DNA from: an uncultured Naasia sp.
GTDB lineage: Bacteria > Actinomycetota > Actinomycetes > Actinomycetales > Microbacteriaceae
Assembly: GCA_913778905.1 (NCBI GenBank)
Contig: CAJYYA010000001.1
Span: forward strand, 124,001-188,000
Length of the DNA: 64,000 bases
Reading direction: 5' to 3'
The first letter of the stretch is position 1. Each line of letters opens with the position of its first letter. Below are positions 9,040-17,520 of this stretch, piece after piece. The notes beneath the pieces were generated by a model. That model ran no database searches and was not told where the DNA came from. It worked only from the letters and a program-made list of their open reading frames with translations. Position numbers and translations under genes: made by a program.

Positions 9040-10746
9040 GTGACCCCCGCCGCTTCCGCACGCCGCCCCGACACCGTCAGGGTGCTCGCGCTCCAGCGCA
9101 ACGGAGACCGGGTGGATCTCCTCCGGATCGACCGGTCCGCGTCCGACGACGCCGACGATGCGCGGGGTCTGCGGCCCGGAACGGAGCTGAATCAGGCGGT
9201 GGCCCGTGCCGAGTCGGACGCACCGATCTGGGTGTGGGACGACACGGCGCGCTGGTATCCGCATCTGCTGCGTGCCGGCGTACGCGTGCGGCGTGCGGGC
9301 GACCTCCGCCTGCGGCGGCAGATCCTCCGCCGATCCCCCGCCGTGCCGGTCGGTCTCCTCGACGGGGTCGATGCGGCACGTTGGGACGCTCTCGCCCCCG
9401 CCTCGGACGACGCCGCTGCCCTGTTCGATCTGCACGAGCAGGACGCCCCGCTCGACATCCGCGCCGAATGGATCCGTCAGAACGCGGCCCTTGCCGCCGT
9501 CGCAGATCCGGAGGCACAGCGGCGCCTCCGGCTGCTGCTGACCGCGGAGAGCTCCGGCGCGCTCGTGGCCGCCGAGCTCTCGCATGTGGGGCTCCCCGTC
9601 CGCGCCGACGAGCACGCCCGCCTCCTCCGCGACACGATCGGGGAACGACCCCTCTCGGCGGCATCGCGCCCGTCGGCCCTCGACCGTCTGATCCCTCCGC
9701 TCCGCGCAGCCCTCGGCAGCCCCGATGTGAACCCCGATGTGCCCGCGCAGGTCCTGGCCGCTCTGCGACGAGCAGGCCTCGACGTCACCGACACCCGGTC
9801 GTGGACGCTGTCGCAGCTCGACCACCCCGCCATCCCGCTGCTGCTCGAATACAAGCGGCTCGCGCGGCTCGCCTCGGCGAACGGCTGGCGATGGCTCGAC
9901 ACGTGGGTGCACGACGGGCGCTATCGGCCGACGTACCTCCCCGGCGGAGTCGTCACCGGGCGCTGGGCGGCCCAGGGCGGCGGGGCCCTCTCCTACCCGG
10001 CGGGACTCCGTTCCGCCGTCCGCGCGGACCCGGGGTGGACCTTCCTCGTGGCCGACGTCGCCCAGCTCGAACCGCGGGTCCTCGCGGGCATGAGCCGCGA
10101 CCTCGCGATGGCGGAAGCGGCGGGCGACTCCGATCTCTATCAGGGCCTGGTCGACCGCGGCGCGGTGCAGACGCGCGACGACGCGAAGCTCGCCATGCTG
10201 GGCGCCATGTACGGCGCCACCAGCGGCGAGAGTGGGCGCCTCGTCGCTCGCCTCACGGAACTCTTCCCGCTGGCCTTCGGATTCGTGGAGCAGGCCGCCA
10301 AGGCCGGCGAGCGCGGCGAGGTGGTGCAGACCTTCCTCGGCCGGGCCTCCCCCGCGCCGGACGGCTTCTGGACTGCCCCCCTCTCCGACCTCCCGACCGA
10401 CGGCGAGGCCCGGCTGCGCGAGCGAAGGAAGTGGGGCCGCTTCACCCGCAACTTCGTGGTCCAGGGCACGGGTGCCGAGTGGGCGTCCTGCTGGATGGCG
10501 ACCCTGCGCAACCTGCTGTGGGAGCTGAGCGAACGGGAGGATCTGCCTCCCCGCCTGGAGCAGCGGCCTCACCTCGCCTTCTTCCTGCACGACGAGATCG
10601 TGGTGCATGCTCCGCAGGGTGTGGCCGGCGCGGTGGCGGAGGCCGTCGACGAGGCGGCAGCGACGGCGACCCGCCTGGTCTTCGGACGCTTCCCGGTCCG
10701 TCTGCCTCTCAAGACGGTGCAGGTCGACTCGTGGGCCGATGCCTGA
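9040..10746 (+). CDS. Pol I-like DNA polymerase (bifunctional 3'-5' exonuclease/polymerase family)
   Basis: This 568-residue protein resembles the polymerase half of family A enzymes, not full-length PolA (about 880 residues). Motif A is VADVAQLEPR with Asp339; the O-helix motif RxxxK-N7-YG is at Arg379, Lys383 and Tyr391; motif C is HDEIVVH with Asp518. Both metal-binding aspartates are thus kept. Leu387 replaces the usual O-helix Phe. The N-terminal 200 residues look like a degenerate 3'-5' exonuclease domain, and no 5' nuclease is present. Actinobacteria carry this family beside a normal PolA; its role is unclear, perhaps repair synthesis. GTG 9040 follows a GAGG motif. The next gene starts 35 bp downstream. 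Confidence 0.85.
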   Translation: MTPAASARRPDTVRVLALQRNGDRVDLLRIDRSASDDADDARGLRPGTELNQAVARAESDAPIWVWDDTARWYPHLLRAGVRVRRAGDLRLRRQILRRSPAVPVGLLDGVDAARWDALAPASDDAAALFDLHEQDAPLDIRAEWIRQNAALAAVADPEAQRRLRLLLTAESSGALVAAELSHVGLPVRADEHARLLRDTIGERPLSAASRPSALDRLIPPLRAALGSPDVNPDVPAQVLAALRRAGLDVTDTRSWTLSQLDHPAIPLLLEYKRLARLASANGWRWLDTWVHDGRYRPTYLPGGVVTGRWAAQGGGALSYPAGLRSAVRADPGWTFLVADVAQLEPRVLAGMSRDLAMAEAAGDSDLYQGLVDRGAVQTRDDAKLAMLGAMYGATSGESGRLVARLTELFPLAFGFVEQAAKAGERGEVVQTFLGRASPAPDGFWTAPLSDLPTDGEARLRERRKWGRFTRNFVVQGTGAEWASCWMATLRNLLWELSEREDLPPRLEQRPHLAFFLHDEIVVHAPQGVAGAVAEAVDEAAATATRLVFGRFPVRLPLKTVQVDSWADA

Positions 10747-10781
10747 GCCTTCGTCATAGCGGCCCCCTCTACAGTGAGCAG

Positions 10782-12563
10782 GTGACGAGTCGCTGGTGGA
10801 CGATCGGCGGCCCGATCGGAGTGCTGCTACTGGCCGCGGCCGTGCGCCTGTGGGGCCTCGGACATCCGGCCGCCCTCATGTTCGACGAGACGTACTACGT
10901 CAAAGACGCGTGGACCATGTTCAACCTCGGGTACGAGGGTTCGTGGCCCAAGGACGCCGACACCGCCTGGAACCTGGGCGACTACAGCGGGTGGACGTCT
11001 CAAGCCAGCTACATGGCGCATCCGCCGCTCGGCAAATGGATCATGGCGCTCGGCATCGCCGCACTCGGGATCGAGAACCCCGCCAGCTGGCGTCTCAGCG
11101 TCGCGGTCGCGGGCATCCTCGGCGTCGCCCTCATCATGTTCCTCGCGAAGCGCCTGTGGAACAGCCCCGTCCTCACCGTCCTCGCCGGCGGATTCTTCGC
11201 GATCGACGGCCACGCCATCGTGATGTCGCGCCTCGGCCTGCTCGACAACTTCGTGATGTTGTTCAGCCTGCTGGCCTTCACCGCTCTGCTCCTCGACCGG
11301 GCCGGTACCGAACGACGCCTGGACGCCGCACTCGCTCGAGCACGCGAGCGCTCGCCGCGCGTCCTGTGGGGTCCGGTCGTGTGGTGGCGCCCGTGGCTGC
11401 TCGCCGCCGGAGTGCTGCTCGGCGCGACGACCGCCGTCAAATGGTCGGGTCTCTACTTCATCGCCTTCTTCTTCCTCTACGTCGTCGCGGCGGACGGTCT
11501 GGCACGCCGGCGACGCGGCCTCCCCTTCTGGCCGTTGTCCGCCGTGCTCAAGCAGGGTCCGATCAACGCGCTGCTCGTCCTCCCAGCAGCGGTCGGCGTC
11601 TATCTCGCGAGCTGGACCGGGTGGTTCATCACCTCCGGCGGCTACGACCGCAACTGGATCGCGAACGGCGGCGAGCGGTGGACGGGAGGGCTCGCCTGGG
11701 TGCCCGACACCCTGCAGAACCTCTGGCACTGGCACGCGACGATCTACGCGTTCCACAACGGACTCAGCTCACCGCACCCCTATTCGACGCCGGCTGTCCT
11801 CTGGCCGTTCCTCGTGCGACCCACCCAGATCTTCTACCGCGGCAGCGATCTGGGCGAGAACGGCTGCACGTTCTCGAGCTGCTCGGAGATCGTGTGGTCG
11901 ATCGCCAACCCGATCCTCTGGTGGGCGGCGAACATCGCCGCGGTCTACGTGCTCTACAGATTCCTGCGCTTCGCCGAGTGGCGTGCAGGGTTGCTCCTGA
12001 TCGGGATCGCCGCGGGGTACCTGCCCTGGCTGCTGTACCCGAATCGGACCATGTTCCAGTTCTACGCGATCGCGTACGAGCCGTACCTCATCCTCTGTCT
12101 CGTCGCTGCCATCGGGCTGCTCCTCGGGATCCCGATCGGCCGATCGGACGTCGACAATCTCGCGCGTATCCGTGACCGACTCGCCGCGCGTCAGCAGGGA
12201 TCCGATGCGGCCGGCGTCCGCCTCGATGACCCCGAGGTCGTGACGGCGGGTGGTCGCAGCGCGCGAGCCGAGGCTTCGGGCACAGCCGTCGGGCCCGGAG
12301 GCGGGGACACCGGGATCGCACCGCAGGGGTTCGCCGACATCGTCGCGGGGAGCGGGGAGACGTTCCCGGGAGACCCTCCGCCCCGTTCCGGCTGGCACCG
12401 GTTCGTCGAGACGATGCGTCAGCCTGCGGTCCGGCTCCGGTTCGTGATCGTCTTCCTCGTCGTCGTGGTGCTGGTCAGCATCTTCTTCTACCCGATGTGG
12501 ACGGGGATCCAGGTGCCGTTCTGGTTCTGGACGCTGCACATCTGGACGCCCACCTGGGTGTAG
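10782..12563 (+). CDS. Dolichyl-phosphate-mannose-protein mannosyltransferase (Pmt)
   Basis: Pmt transfers mannose from polyprenyl-phosphate-mannose to serine or threonine of secreted proteins. The catalytic-loop signature FDETYYVKDAW (acidic DE pair) is near residue 32, after the first membrane segment, and PPLGKWIMALG follows. At least ten hydrophobic segments are visible, and the C-terminal FWFWTLHIWTPTW is family-typical. A long hydrophilic Gly/Pro/Asp-rich insert (about residues 455-545) precedes the last segment. The protein is 593 residues. The longer upstream open frame is a shadow of the polymerase; GTG 10782 (VTSRWW) is the first start in the family-like part. Confidence 0.92.
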   Translation: MTSRWWTIGGPIGVLLLAAAVRLWGLGHPAALMFDETYYVKDAWTMFNLGYEGSWPKDADTAWNLGDYSGWTSQASYMAHPPLGKWIMALGIAALGIENPASWRLSVAVAGILGVALIMFLAKRLWNSPVLTVLAGGFFAIDGHAIVMSRLGLLDNFVMLFSLLAFTALLLDRAGTERRLDAALARARERSPRVLWGPVVWWRPWLLAAGVLLGATTAVKWSGLYFIAFFFLYVVAADGLARRRRGLPFWPLSAVLKQGPINALLVLPAAVGVYLASWTGWFITSGGYDRNWIANGGERWTGGLAWVPDTLQNLWHWHATIYAFHNGLSSPHPYSTPAVLWPFLVRPTQIFYRGSDLGENGCTFSSCSEIVWSIANPILWWAANIAAVYVLYRFLRFAEWRAGLLLIGIAAGYLPWLLYPNRTMFQFYAIAYEPYLILCLVAAIGLLLGIPIGRSDVDNLARIRDRLAARQQGSDAAGVRLDDPEVVTAGGRSARAEASGTAVGPGGGDTGIAPQGFADIVAGSGETFPGDPPPRSGWHRFVETMRQPAVRLRFVIVFLVVVVLVSIFFYPMWTGIQVPFWFWTLHIWTPTWV

Positions 12564-12579
12564 GCCGGCTGCGCCGGGT

Positions 12580-13341
12580 TCAGCGCCAGGCTTCGGCGGG
12601 CGCGGTGATCACCGGAACGGGCGTCTGACTCCAGTGGGACCCGTTGCCGTAGTGACTGGTCGCCCACGGCGAGGCCCAGATCGCCGCTTCGATCTGACCC
12701 GTGGGGGCAGAGGCGGCGAAACCCGCCCGGATGTCGACGTAGCCCGAATAGGTCTGCAGAGTCTCGGCCGCCATCGCTGCCGCTGTCGCGAGCGTGTCGT
12801 AGGAGCCGAGGCCCGATCCACCACCCGATCCGTAGCCGTTGTTGAGGGGGTTGTTGCGGTTCCACCAGTCATCGGGACCGTTCTCCTGACGCATCCACCG
12901 CGTCATCACCGCCACGTTCGAGTCGGTGACCGGCCATCCGGCGTCCAAGAGGACGAGTTTCGCCCAGTCGTAGTTGGTGCCACCCGCGATGAGGGACTGC
13001 TTGCCGGTGGTGTAGGTGAAGTCGTCCCGGTCGATGGCGAGCGGCGTCGAGTCTCCCAGCACGCTCAGACTCTGCCCCGGCCCACGCGCCGGGCCCGGAG
13101 CGAGCTCGCCGACCGCCGTGGCGGTGGAGGGCAGGAGCGCCGCAGGGGCCAGAGCGGCACCGGCCAGAAGCGCGAACGAGGCGGACATGGCGAAGACGAC
13201 CATTCCGTGTCGGGCCGCGCGAGCGGGCCGGATCGTGCCGACGGCCGAGGTCTTCGAGGCGGTCGCGGCCTGCGCCGCCGCGGGCGCCGCACGCGAGCGT
13301 CGACGACCGCGGGGGCGGAGCTCGTTCGGAGGTGTCGTCAT
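12580..13341 (-). CDS. Membrane-anchored exported protein with lysozyme-like region
   Basis: The 253-residue protein has an Arg/Ala-rich cytoplasmic stretch of about 45 residues, a single hydrophobic segment (about 47-75), then an extracellular part. That part contains RWMRQENGPDDWWNRNNPLNNG, with asparagine/tryptophan-rich motifs and a Gly-Ser loop. The ENG...NNPLN pattern with spaced aromatic residues recalls phage-endolysin-like and peptidoglycan-cleaving domains, Glu of QENG being a candidate catalytic residue; this is a weak analogy. It is convergent with pmt (16 bp between stops). I cannot assign a specific function. Confidence 0.6.
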   Translation of the reverse strand: MTTPPNELRPRGRRRSRAAPAAAQAATASKTSAVGTIRPARAARHGMVVFAMSASFALLAGAALAPAALLPSTATAVGELAPGPARGPGQSLSVLGDSTPLAIDRDDFTYTTGKQSLIAGGTNYDWAKLVLLDAGWPVTDSNVAVMTRWMRQENGPDDWWNRNNPLNNGYGSGGGSGLGSYDTLATAAAMAAETLQTYSGYVDIRAGFAASAPTGQIEAAIWASPWATSHYGNGSHWSQTPVPVITAPAEAWR

Positions 13342-13482
13342 AGCGGATTACCGGATCGGCGGATGGGAGAAGTCAGGCGATGCGTGCGGGCGAGGGTAAC
13401 AGCCCGGGCTGCTTTCAGGCCGGGACGCCGCTCACTCGGATCACTCGAGGCGAGCGACGCCGAGGAGAGAAGCGGCGGATAC

Positions 13483-13875
13483 TCAGTTGCTCAGCGCGGC
13501 GCGGAGTGTGTGCTCGATGCGGTGAGCCGCATCGCACGCGACGGGACCACCCTCACGGCCGACCCAGGCATAGAAGCTGCTGCCCGATGCACTGCTGGGC
13601 ATCCACTCCGCGATCCACCCGTCCACGGCGCGCGAGAGGTTCTCCCCCGCGGCCGGCTCGCCCGTGAGCGGGTCGACGGCCACGGGCACCCGACGGATCT
13701 GCATCCGGCGGGGCAGCGACAGGGCGGGAAGCTCCTCGTCGGACTCGACGACGATCTGACCGTAGGAGCAGATCGGGAGGATTGCCACCATGGCCTCGAT
13801 CTCCGCGAGGTCGGCCGGGACACCAGCGAGGAACACGTTCACTCGAGGGTCGGGCACGGTGCGGGTCACCGACAC
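13483..13875 (-). CDS. SIP (siderophore-interacting protein) C-terminal-domain-like protein
   Basis: The 130-residue protein resembles only the NAD(P)H-binding C-terminal half of siderophore-interacting ferric reductases: NVFLAGVPADLAEIEAMV corresponds to the LAGDETALPA block, and FYAWVGREGG to the WVAGEA block. The N-terminal FAD-binding half is absent, so it is unlikely to reduce iron alone. The role in iron metabolism is supported by a DtxR/IdeR-like box immediately upstream (13879-13897). The GTG at 13875 is listed; an in-frame GTG at 13869 lies about 7 nt after a possible TAAACT -10 and would be a leaderless start. Confidence 0.65.
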   Translation of the reverse strand: MSVTRTVPDPRVNVFLAGVPADLAEIEAMVAILPICSYGQIVVESDEELPALSLPRRMQIRRVPVAVDPLTGEPAAGENLSRAVDGWIAEWMPSSASGSSFYAWVGREGGPVACDAAHRIEHTLRAALSN

Positions 13876-13878
13876 AGT

Positions 13879-13897
13879 TTAGGCACGCCTTACCTCA
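13879..13897 (-). promoter_or_regulatory. Putative DtxR/IdeR iron box
   Basis: On the plus strand the 19 bases read TTAGGCACGCCTTACCTCA and match the IdeR/DtxR consensus TTAGGTTAGCCTAACCTAA at 14 of 19 positions. The site overlaps the likely -10 (TAAACT, 13881-13876 on the minus strand) of the SIP-like gene, a position suited to Fe(II)-dependent repression. Confidence 0.65.
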
Positions 13898-13965
13898 CAC
13901 GCCAAACGATCGCTGCGACTCTCAGGGACCGCTGAGGACGGGCGCTCCCTCGGCCTTTGCGAGGA

Positions 13966-14334
13966 TCAGTCCTTGAGAGGGTCGTGGCCCCAGTTCATCA
14001 GCGAGTAGCGCCAATCGGAGTGCTCGACGTCCTTCTTCGGACCTTGCGCGCGATGCCGGTGCACGTAGCCGATGACCTTCTTCATCCACGACACGTCGTC
14101 ATCCGTCAGATCGGCCTTCTTCGTCCCGAGGATGTCCACGATGCGGCGACCGGACTTGTGCCCCGTCGACTCTCCGCCGCCGCTCTTGTCGCCGACCGAC
14201 TTCGACTCGTCGGTGTCGAGCCACTTGTCGATCTCCTTGCCAGTCATGTTGACGGCCGACTTCCAGTCGTGCCAGACCTCGTCCAGCCCCTCGGGGGTGC
14301 TCGATGCGCTCATGCGGATGAGACTGTCGGTCAT
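13966..14334 (-). CDS. DUF3140 domain-containing protein
   Basis: This is a small (122-residue) charged cytoplasmic protein of the DUF3140 family, common in actinobacteria. Family-like blocks are LDEVWHDWKSAVNMTGKEIDKWL near the N-terminus, RRIVDILGTKKADLTDDDVSWMKKV in the middle and the terminal RYSLMNWGHDPLK. Function is unknown; the family has been loosely linked to DNA-binding or stress proteins, but nothing here proves that. The ATG at 14334 (MTDSLIRM) is chosen because the family alignment starts just after it; the frame upstream lacks similarity. Confidence 0.75.
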   Translation of the reverse strand: MTDSLIRMSASSTPEGLDEVWHDWKSAVNMTGKEIDKWLDTDESKSVGDKSGGGESTGHKSGRRIVDILGTKKADLTDDDVSWMKKVIGYVHRHRAQGPKKDVEHSDWRYSLMNWGHDPLKD

Positions 14335-14417
14335 CTCTGAGCGTTCCCGGCGCGCGCACTGGACACAGCCCGCGAAGGGACTGAGCGCTCGCGGCTGCAC
14401 GGCCTGTCAGGTCCCGC

Positions 14418-16283
14418 TCAGTCCCGTGGGGAGCCGCTGAGCAGGGACGCGAGCCGGGCCCCGTCCGTGATCGGGAGCCGGCATACCCGGTCTTCGCAGA
14501 GGTAAGCGGTCGGCTCGGAGCGGCCCGCCCGGTCCGAGAACAGATCGAACCCCGCCGAAGCGAAAGCCTCGGCTTGGGCGGAGGTGACCAGTGCGACCAC
14601 GATGCTGGGATCCGCGTTTCGTGCCGTGGCGACGAGGTCTCCGTCACGATCCTCGGAGACCACGATCAGTTCGCGCGGCACGTCGTCCAGTTGGGCCGTC
14701 GCTTCCAGAGCACCGCCCATGGACAGCGGACGGGTGCGGACGACATCCGCGAGCGGACGAACGGCGGCTTCGGCCACGTCCCGGTAGACACGATCGCCCG
14801 TCAGGCTGTACGCGACGAGGGCCGCCCGGGCCGCGAGAGTGACCCCCGACGGGCTCGCCCCCTCTCCGGGATCGATCGGCAACTCACGCCCTTGCGACCG
14901 GAGGGTCGGGTCGCCCCCGCCGGGCACCCGGAAGCCGGGGCCCGACGGGCCGGAGTCGATGATCCGGTCGAGCAGGTCGCGCCCCGCGACGGCGTACCGG
15001 ACCTCGCCCGTGGCGAGACCGAGCTCCAGAAGAGCGAGGGCGAGCGATCCGTAGTCCTCGAGGGTGGCGACGGCGGACGACGGCTCACCGTCGAGACTGG
15101 CCCTGACCAGGCCGTCGACGAGCACATGCCGCTCGAGGAGACCATCGGCGACTGCTCGCGCGTGCCCCAGCCATTCGTCCCGTCCGAACCGGCGCCCCGC
15201 TACGGCGAGGGCGCTGATCGCGAGTCCGTTCCAGCCGGTCAGCACCTTGGCGTCGATCGCAGGAGCCTGTTCGCCCGCCCGTTCCGCCTCGCCGAGCCGG
15301 TAGTAGCCGCCCTCGTCGCGAACGCCGCCGAGGACGCTCTCCGAGTCCTGGGCGGACGCGAGCATTCCGCCATCGACTCGCAGGACGCGGTGGAGGAACC
15401 GGACGACGCCCTCCGCGGTCACCTTGTCGCCGAGCTCGGCGTAAGCGCGCAGGAGCTGGGCGTTGTCGTAGAGCATCCGCTCGTAGTGCGGCTCGCTCCA
15501 GTCGCGCCGGGTGCCGTAGCGGAAGAACCCGCCGTCGATCGGGTCTCGCAGCGGTGAGGCGGCCATCGCGTCGAGGGTCCGACGGGCCAGGCTCTCGGCG
15601 GCGTCCCGAACCTCCCGTCCGACCGACGCGGAGGCTGCCACGCGTTGCAGTCCGAGGAGCGCGGGCGCGACAGGGAACTTCGGCGCTCCTCCGAACCCGC
15701 CGTGCTCGGTGTCCTCGTACCGCTGCAGCTCGAGGACGACGGCCGCCAGGTCGACCCGGGCAGCGGGGGCGGCGGCGGTCTCCTCGGCGGCGGCCTTCAG
15801 GGCGGCCGTGAGTCGCGTGGCGGTCTCGTCGACCTGAACCCGGCGGTTCGTCCACGCGTCCCACACGGCATCGAGGACCTGTCGGAACGACGGATGCCCG
15901 CCCGTCGCGACCGGCGGCGAATAGGTGCTCGCGAAGAAGGTCGCGCCGTCGGGGGTCGCGAAGATCGTCAGCGGCCACCCGAGGCCCTGAGTGAAAGCGC
16001 CCGCAGCCGTCATGTAGGCGGAATCCACCTCCGGATGTTCCTCGCGGTCGACTTTGACGCTCACGAACCGCTCGTTGAGGACCGTCGCGACCTGCGGGTC
16101 GCTGAAGCTCTCGCGCGCCATCACGTGACACCAGTGACAGGTGGCGTACCCGATCGAGACGAGCACGGGGACATCGCGGCGACGCGCCTCCGCGAACGGC
16201 TCGTCGCCCCACGGCCACCAGTCGACCGGGTTGTCGGCGTGCTGGCGGAGATAGGGGCTGAGGGAATCGGCGAGACGGTTCAT
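14418..16283 (-). CDS. Thioredoxin-domain protein, YyaL/DUF255 family
   Basis: The 621-residue protein belongs to the YyaL/SSP411 family: an N-terminal thioredoxin-like domain (about residues 1-160) with the active-site motif ATCHWCHVM (C-H-W-C) near residue 50, followed by an (alpha/alpha)6-barrel region resembling N-acylglucosamine epimerases. The opening [24 protein letters not shown] is the family signature. Activity is undefined; the fold suggests redox or sugar-related catalysis. It starts at ATG 16283, 51 bp after the end of the TauE/SafE gene on the same strand, so the two may be cotranscribed. Confidence 0.9.
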   Translation of the reverse strand: MNRLADSLSPYLRQHADNPVDWWPWGDEPFAEARRRDVPVLVSIGYATCHWCHVMARESFSDPQVATVLNERFVSVKVDREEHPEVDSAYMTAAGAFTQGLGWPLTIFATPDGATFFASTYSPPVATGGHPSFRQVLDAVWDAWTNRRVQVDETATRLTAALKAAAEETAAAPAARVDLAAVVLELQRYEDTEHGGFGGAPKFPVAPALLGLQRVAASASVGREVRDAAESLARRTLDAMAASPLRDPIDGGFFRYGTRRDWSEPHYERMLYDNAQLLRAYAELGDKVTAEGVVRFLHRVLRVDGGMLASAQDSESVLGGVRDEGGYYRLGEAERAGEQAPAIDAKVLTGWNGLAISALAVAGRRFGRDEWLGHARAVADGLLERHVLVDGLVRASLDGEPSSAVATLEDYGSLALALLELGLATGEVRYAVAGRDLLDRIIDSGPSGPGFRVPGGGDPTLRSQGRELPIDPGEGASPSGVTLAARAALVAYSLTGDRVYRDVAEAAVRPLADVVRTRPLSMGGALEATAQLDDVPRELIVVSEDRDGDLVATARNADPSIVVALVTSAQAEAFASAGFDLFSDRAGRSEPTAYLCEDRVCRLPITDGARLASLLSGSPRD

Positions 16284-16334
16284 GACCTCGCCTGTCTAGC
16301 CCGCCCGCATGTGCGCCGGCTCAGACGCCGCCTC

Positions 16335-17186
16335 TCAGCGGGTCGTGTCGCTCGCTCGCTCGTCGGCCTCGGAGACGGCGGGCGCCGGATCCTCCACGAC
16401 CTTGACGCTCCGGCGCTGACGGAGCGTCCGGATGATGAGCTGTGTGGCCGCGAGCAGCAGAAGGCAGGCGAACAGGACGGCGGACACCCGCGGCGACATC
16501 ACGAACGCGAGCGCGACGCCGGCGTAGGAGAACAGGGTGGCCGCGACGCCCACGATGAGGCCCGCACGCCAGTCGACCTTGCCGGCCCTGATGTTGGACG
16601 CCGTCCCCACCGTGCTCGAGGCGATCATCGCGACGAGCGACGTGCCCTTGGCGATGAGGTCGCTCATGCCGAAGCCGACCACCAGGACCGGCACCATGAT
16701 CACGCCACCGCCCACTCCGAAGAGGCCGGATGCGATGCCGGTGAGGATGCCGATCCCGATGAGCATCACGAAGGTGAGGACGCTCTGCTCGAGGGCGACT
16801 CCTCGCTCGACCTCGAGGAAGAGCATGCGGATCGCGACGGCGACCATCATGGCGATGAACAGCCAGCGCAGGATGTCGATGTTGATGCGACGGAGCAGCC
16901 AGGTGCCGATGAGAGCACCGGGTACGGCGCCGATGGCGAGGGCCAGGGCGGCGACGAGGTCGACCTCGCCCTTCAGGACGTACGCGACGGAGCCGACGAT
17001 CGTCGCGGGCACGATGGCCGCGAGCGAGGTGGCCGAGGCGACCTTCTGGTCCATCCCCACGAGCCAGACGAGCAGAGGCACCATCACGATGCCGCCGCCC
17101 ACGCCGAACGCGCCCGAGAGGACACCTCCGATGATGCCGACGAGGGCGAGGAGCAGGAACGTCTTGCGGGAGGTGGCTGCGGTCAC
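16335..17186 (-). CDS. TauE/SafE family sulfite or organosulfur exporter
   Basis: This is a polytopic inner-membrane protein of 283 residues with about eight hydrophobic segments in two repeated halves. Each half opens with a glycine-rich motif: SGAFGVGGGIVMVPLLV near residue 26 and SGLFGVGGGVIMVPVLV near residue 155, the hallmark of the TauE/SafE (4TMS duplicated) family. Characterised members export sulfite, sulfoacetate or taurine-derived anions; the substrate here is unknown. The hydrophilic C-terminal tail is charged. Start is GTG 17186. The upstream intergenic stretch (17187-17520) contains repeat elements and no gene. Confidence 0.88.
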   Translation of the reverse strand: MTAATSRKTFLLLALVGIIGGVLSGAFGVGGGIVMVPLLVWLVGMDQKVASATSLAAIVPATIVGSVAYVLKGEVDLVAALALAIGAVPGALIGTWLLRRINIDILRWLFIAMMVAVAIRMLFLEVERGVALEQSVLTFVMLIGIGILTGIASGLFGVGGGVIMVPVLVVGFGMSDLIAKGTSLVAMIASSTVGTASNIRAGKVDWRAGLIVGVAATLFSYAGVALAFVMSPRVSAVLFACLLLLAATQLIIRTLRQRRSVKVVEDPAPAVSEADERASDTTR

Positions 17187-17259
17187 CGCTCCACGCTAGA
17201 CGAGCCGTGTTACGGGGACCGACACGGCGCGGGGCTCATTGTGCGCGGCGTCGGGTCGG

Positions 17260-17445
17260 GCCTCGTACGCCTTCGGCTACTCGGCCGGTCTCGGTACGAC
17301 GCGCTTCGCGGCGTCTACTCGACCTCCGTGCGCCCCCGGAGATCGATGAGATCGTCCGGGAGAGACCTGAGTTCCGTCCCTTCCGGAGGTCGAGTAGGCC
17401 GCCAGGCCGTATCGAGACCGGCCGAGTAGCGAAGCGTATCGAGGC
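17260..17445. repeat. Palindromic intergenic repeat, family B
   Basis: The left half runs CCTCGTACGCC...GGCCGGTCTCGG...TACTCGACCTCCG; the right half returns as CGGAGGTCGAGTAGGCC...CGAGACCGGCCGAGTAGCG...CGAGG. The halves are roughly inverted copies around a unique centre. The same units occur at 59481-59546 and in tandem at 62191-62599. This accounts for most of the 334-bp gap between the TauE/SafE gene and the aldo/keto reductase. Confidence 0.8.
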
Positions 17446-17470
17446 CCCGCACCCCCACCGCCCCAAGCGA

Positions 17471-17503
17471 AAGGGCGGCGCCCCACGGGGAGGCACCGCC
17501 CTT
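17471..17503 (-). terminator. Hairpin terminator downstream of aldo/keto reductase
   Basis: AAGGGCGG (17471-17478) pairs with CCGCCCTT (17496-17503); a CCCC/GGGG pair in the loop can extend it. It lies 18 bp beyond the stop of the reductase gene, and on that strand is followed by a T-rich CTTTCGCTT. Confidence 0.65.
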
Positions 17504-17520
17504 CACACTCGCTGCTCGGA

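Noticed and set aside
9024-12563. 1179-codon plus-strand ORF covering the polymerase and mannosyltransferase
   Set aside because: Its first half is an out-of-frame shadow of the polymerase gene; only the part from 10782 is the real Pmt.
12580-13341. Phage endolysin remnant
   Set aside because: It has its own membrane anchor and no phage neighbours; the motif similarity is too weak for a firm call, so it is listed only as a lysozyme-like exported protein.
15645-17429. 594-codon plus-strand ORF over the YyaL and TauE/SafE genes
   Set aside because: Crosses two real genes and a repeat region; composition (Asp/His/Arg-rich) is that of antisense.
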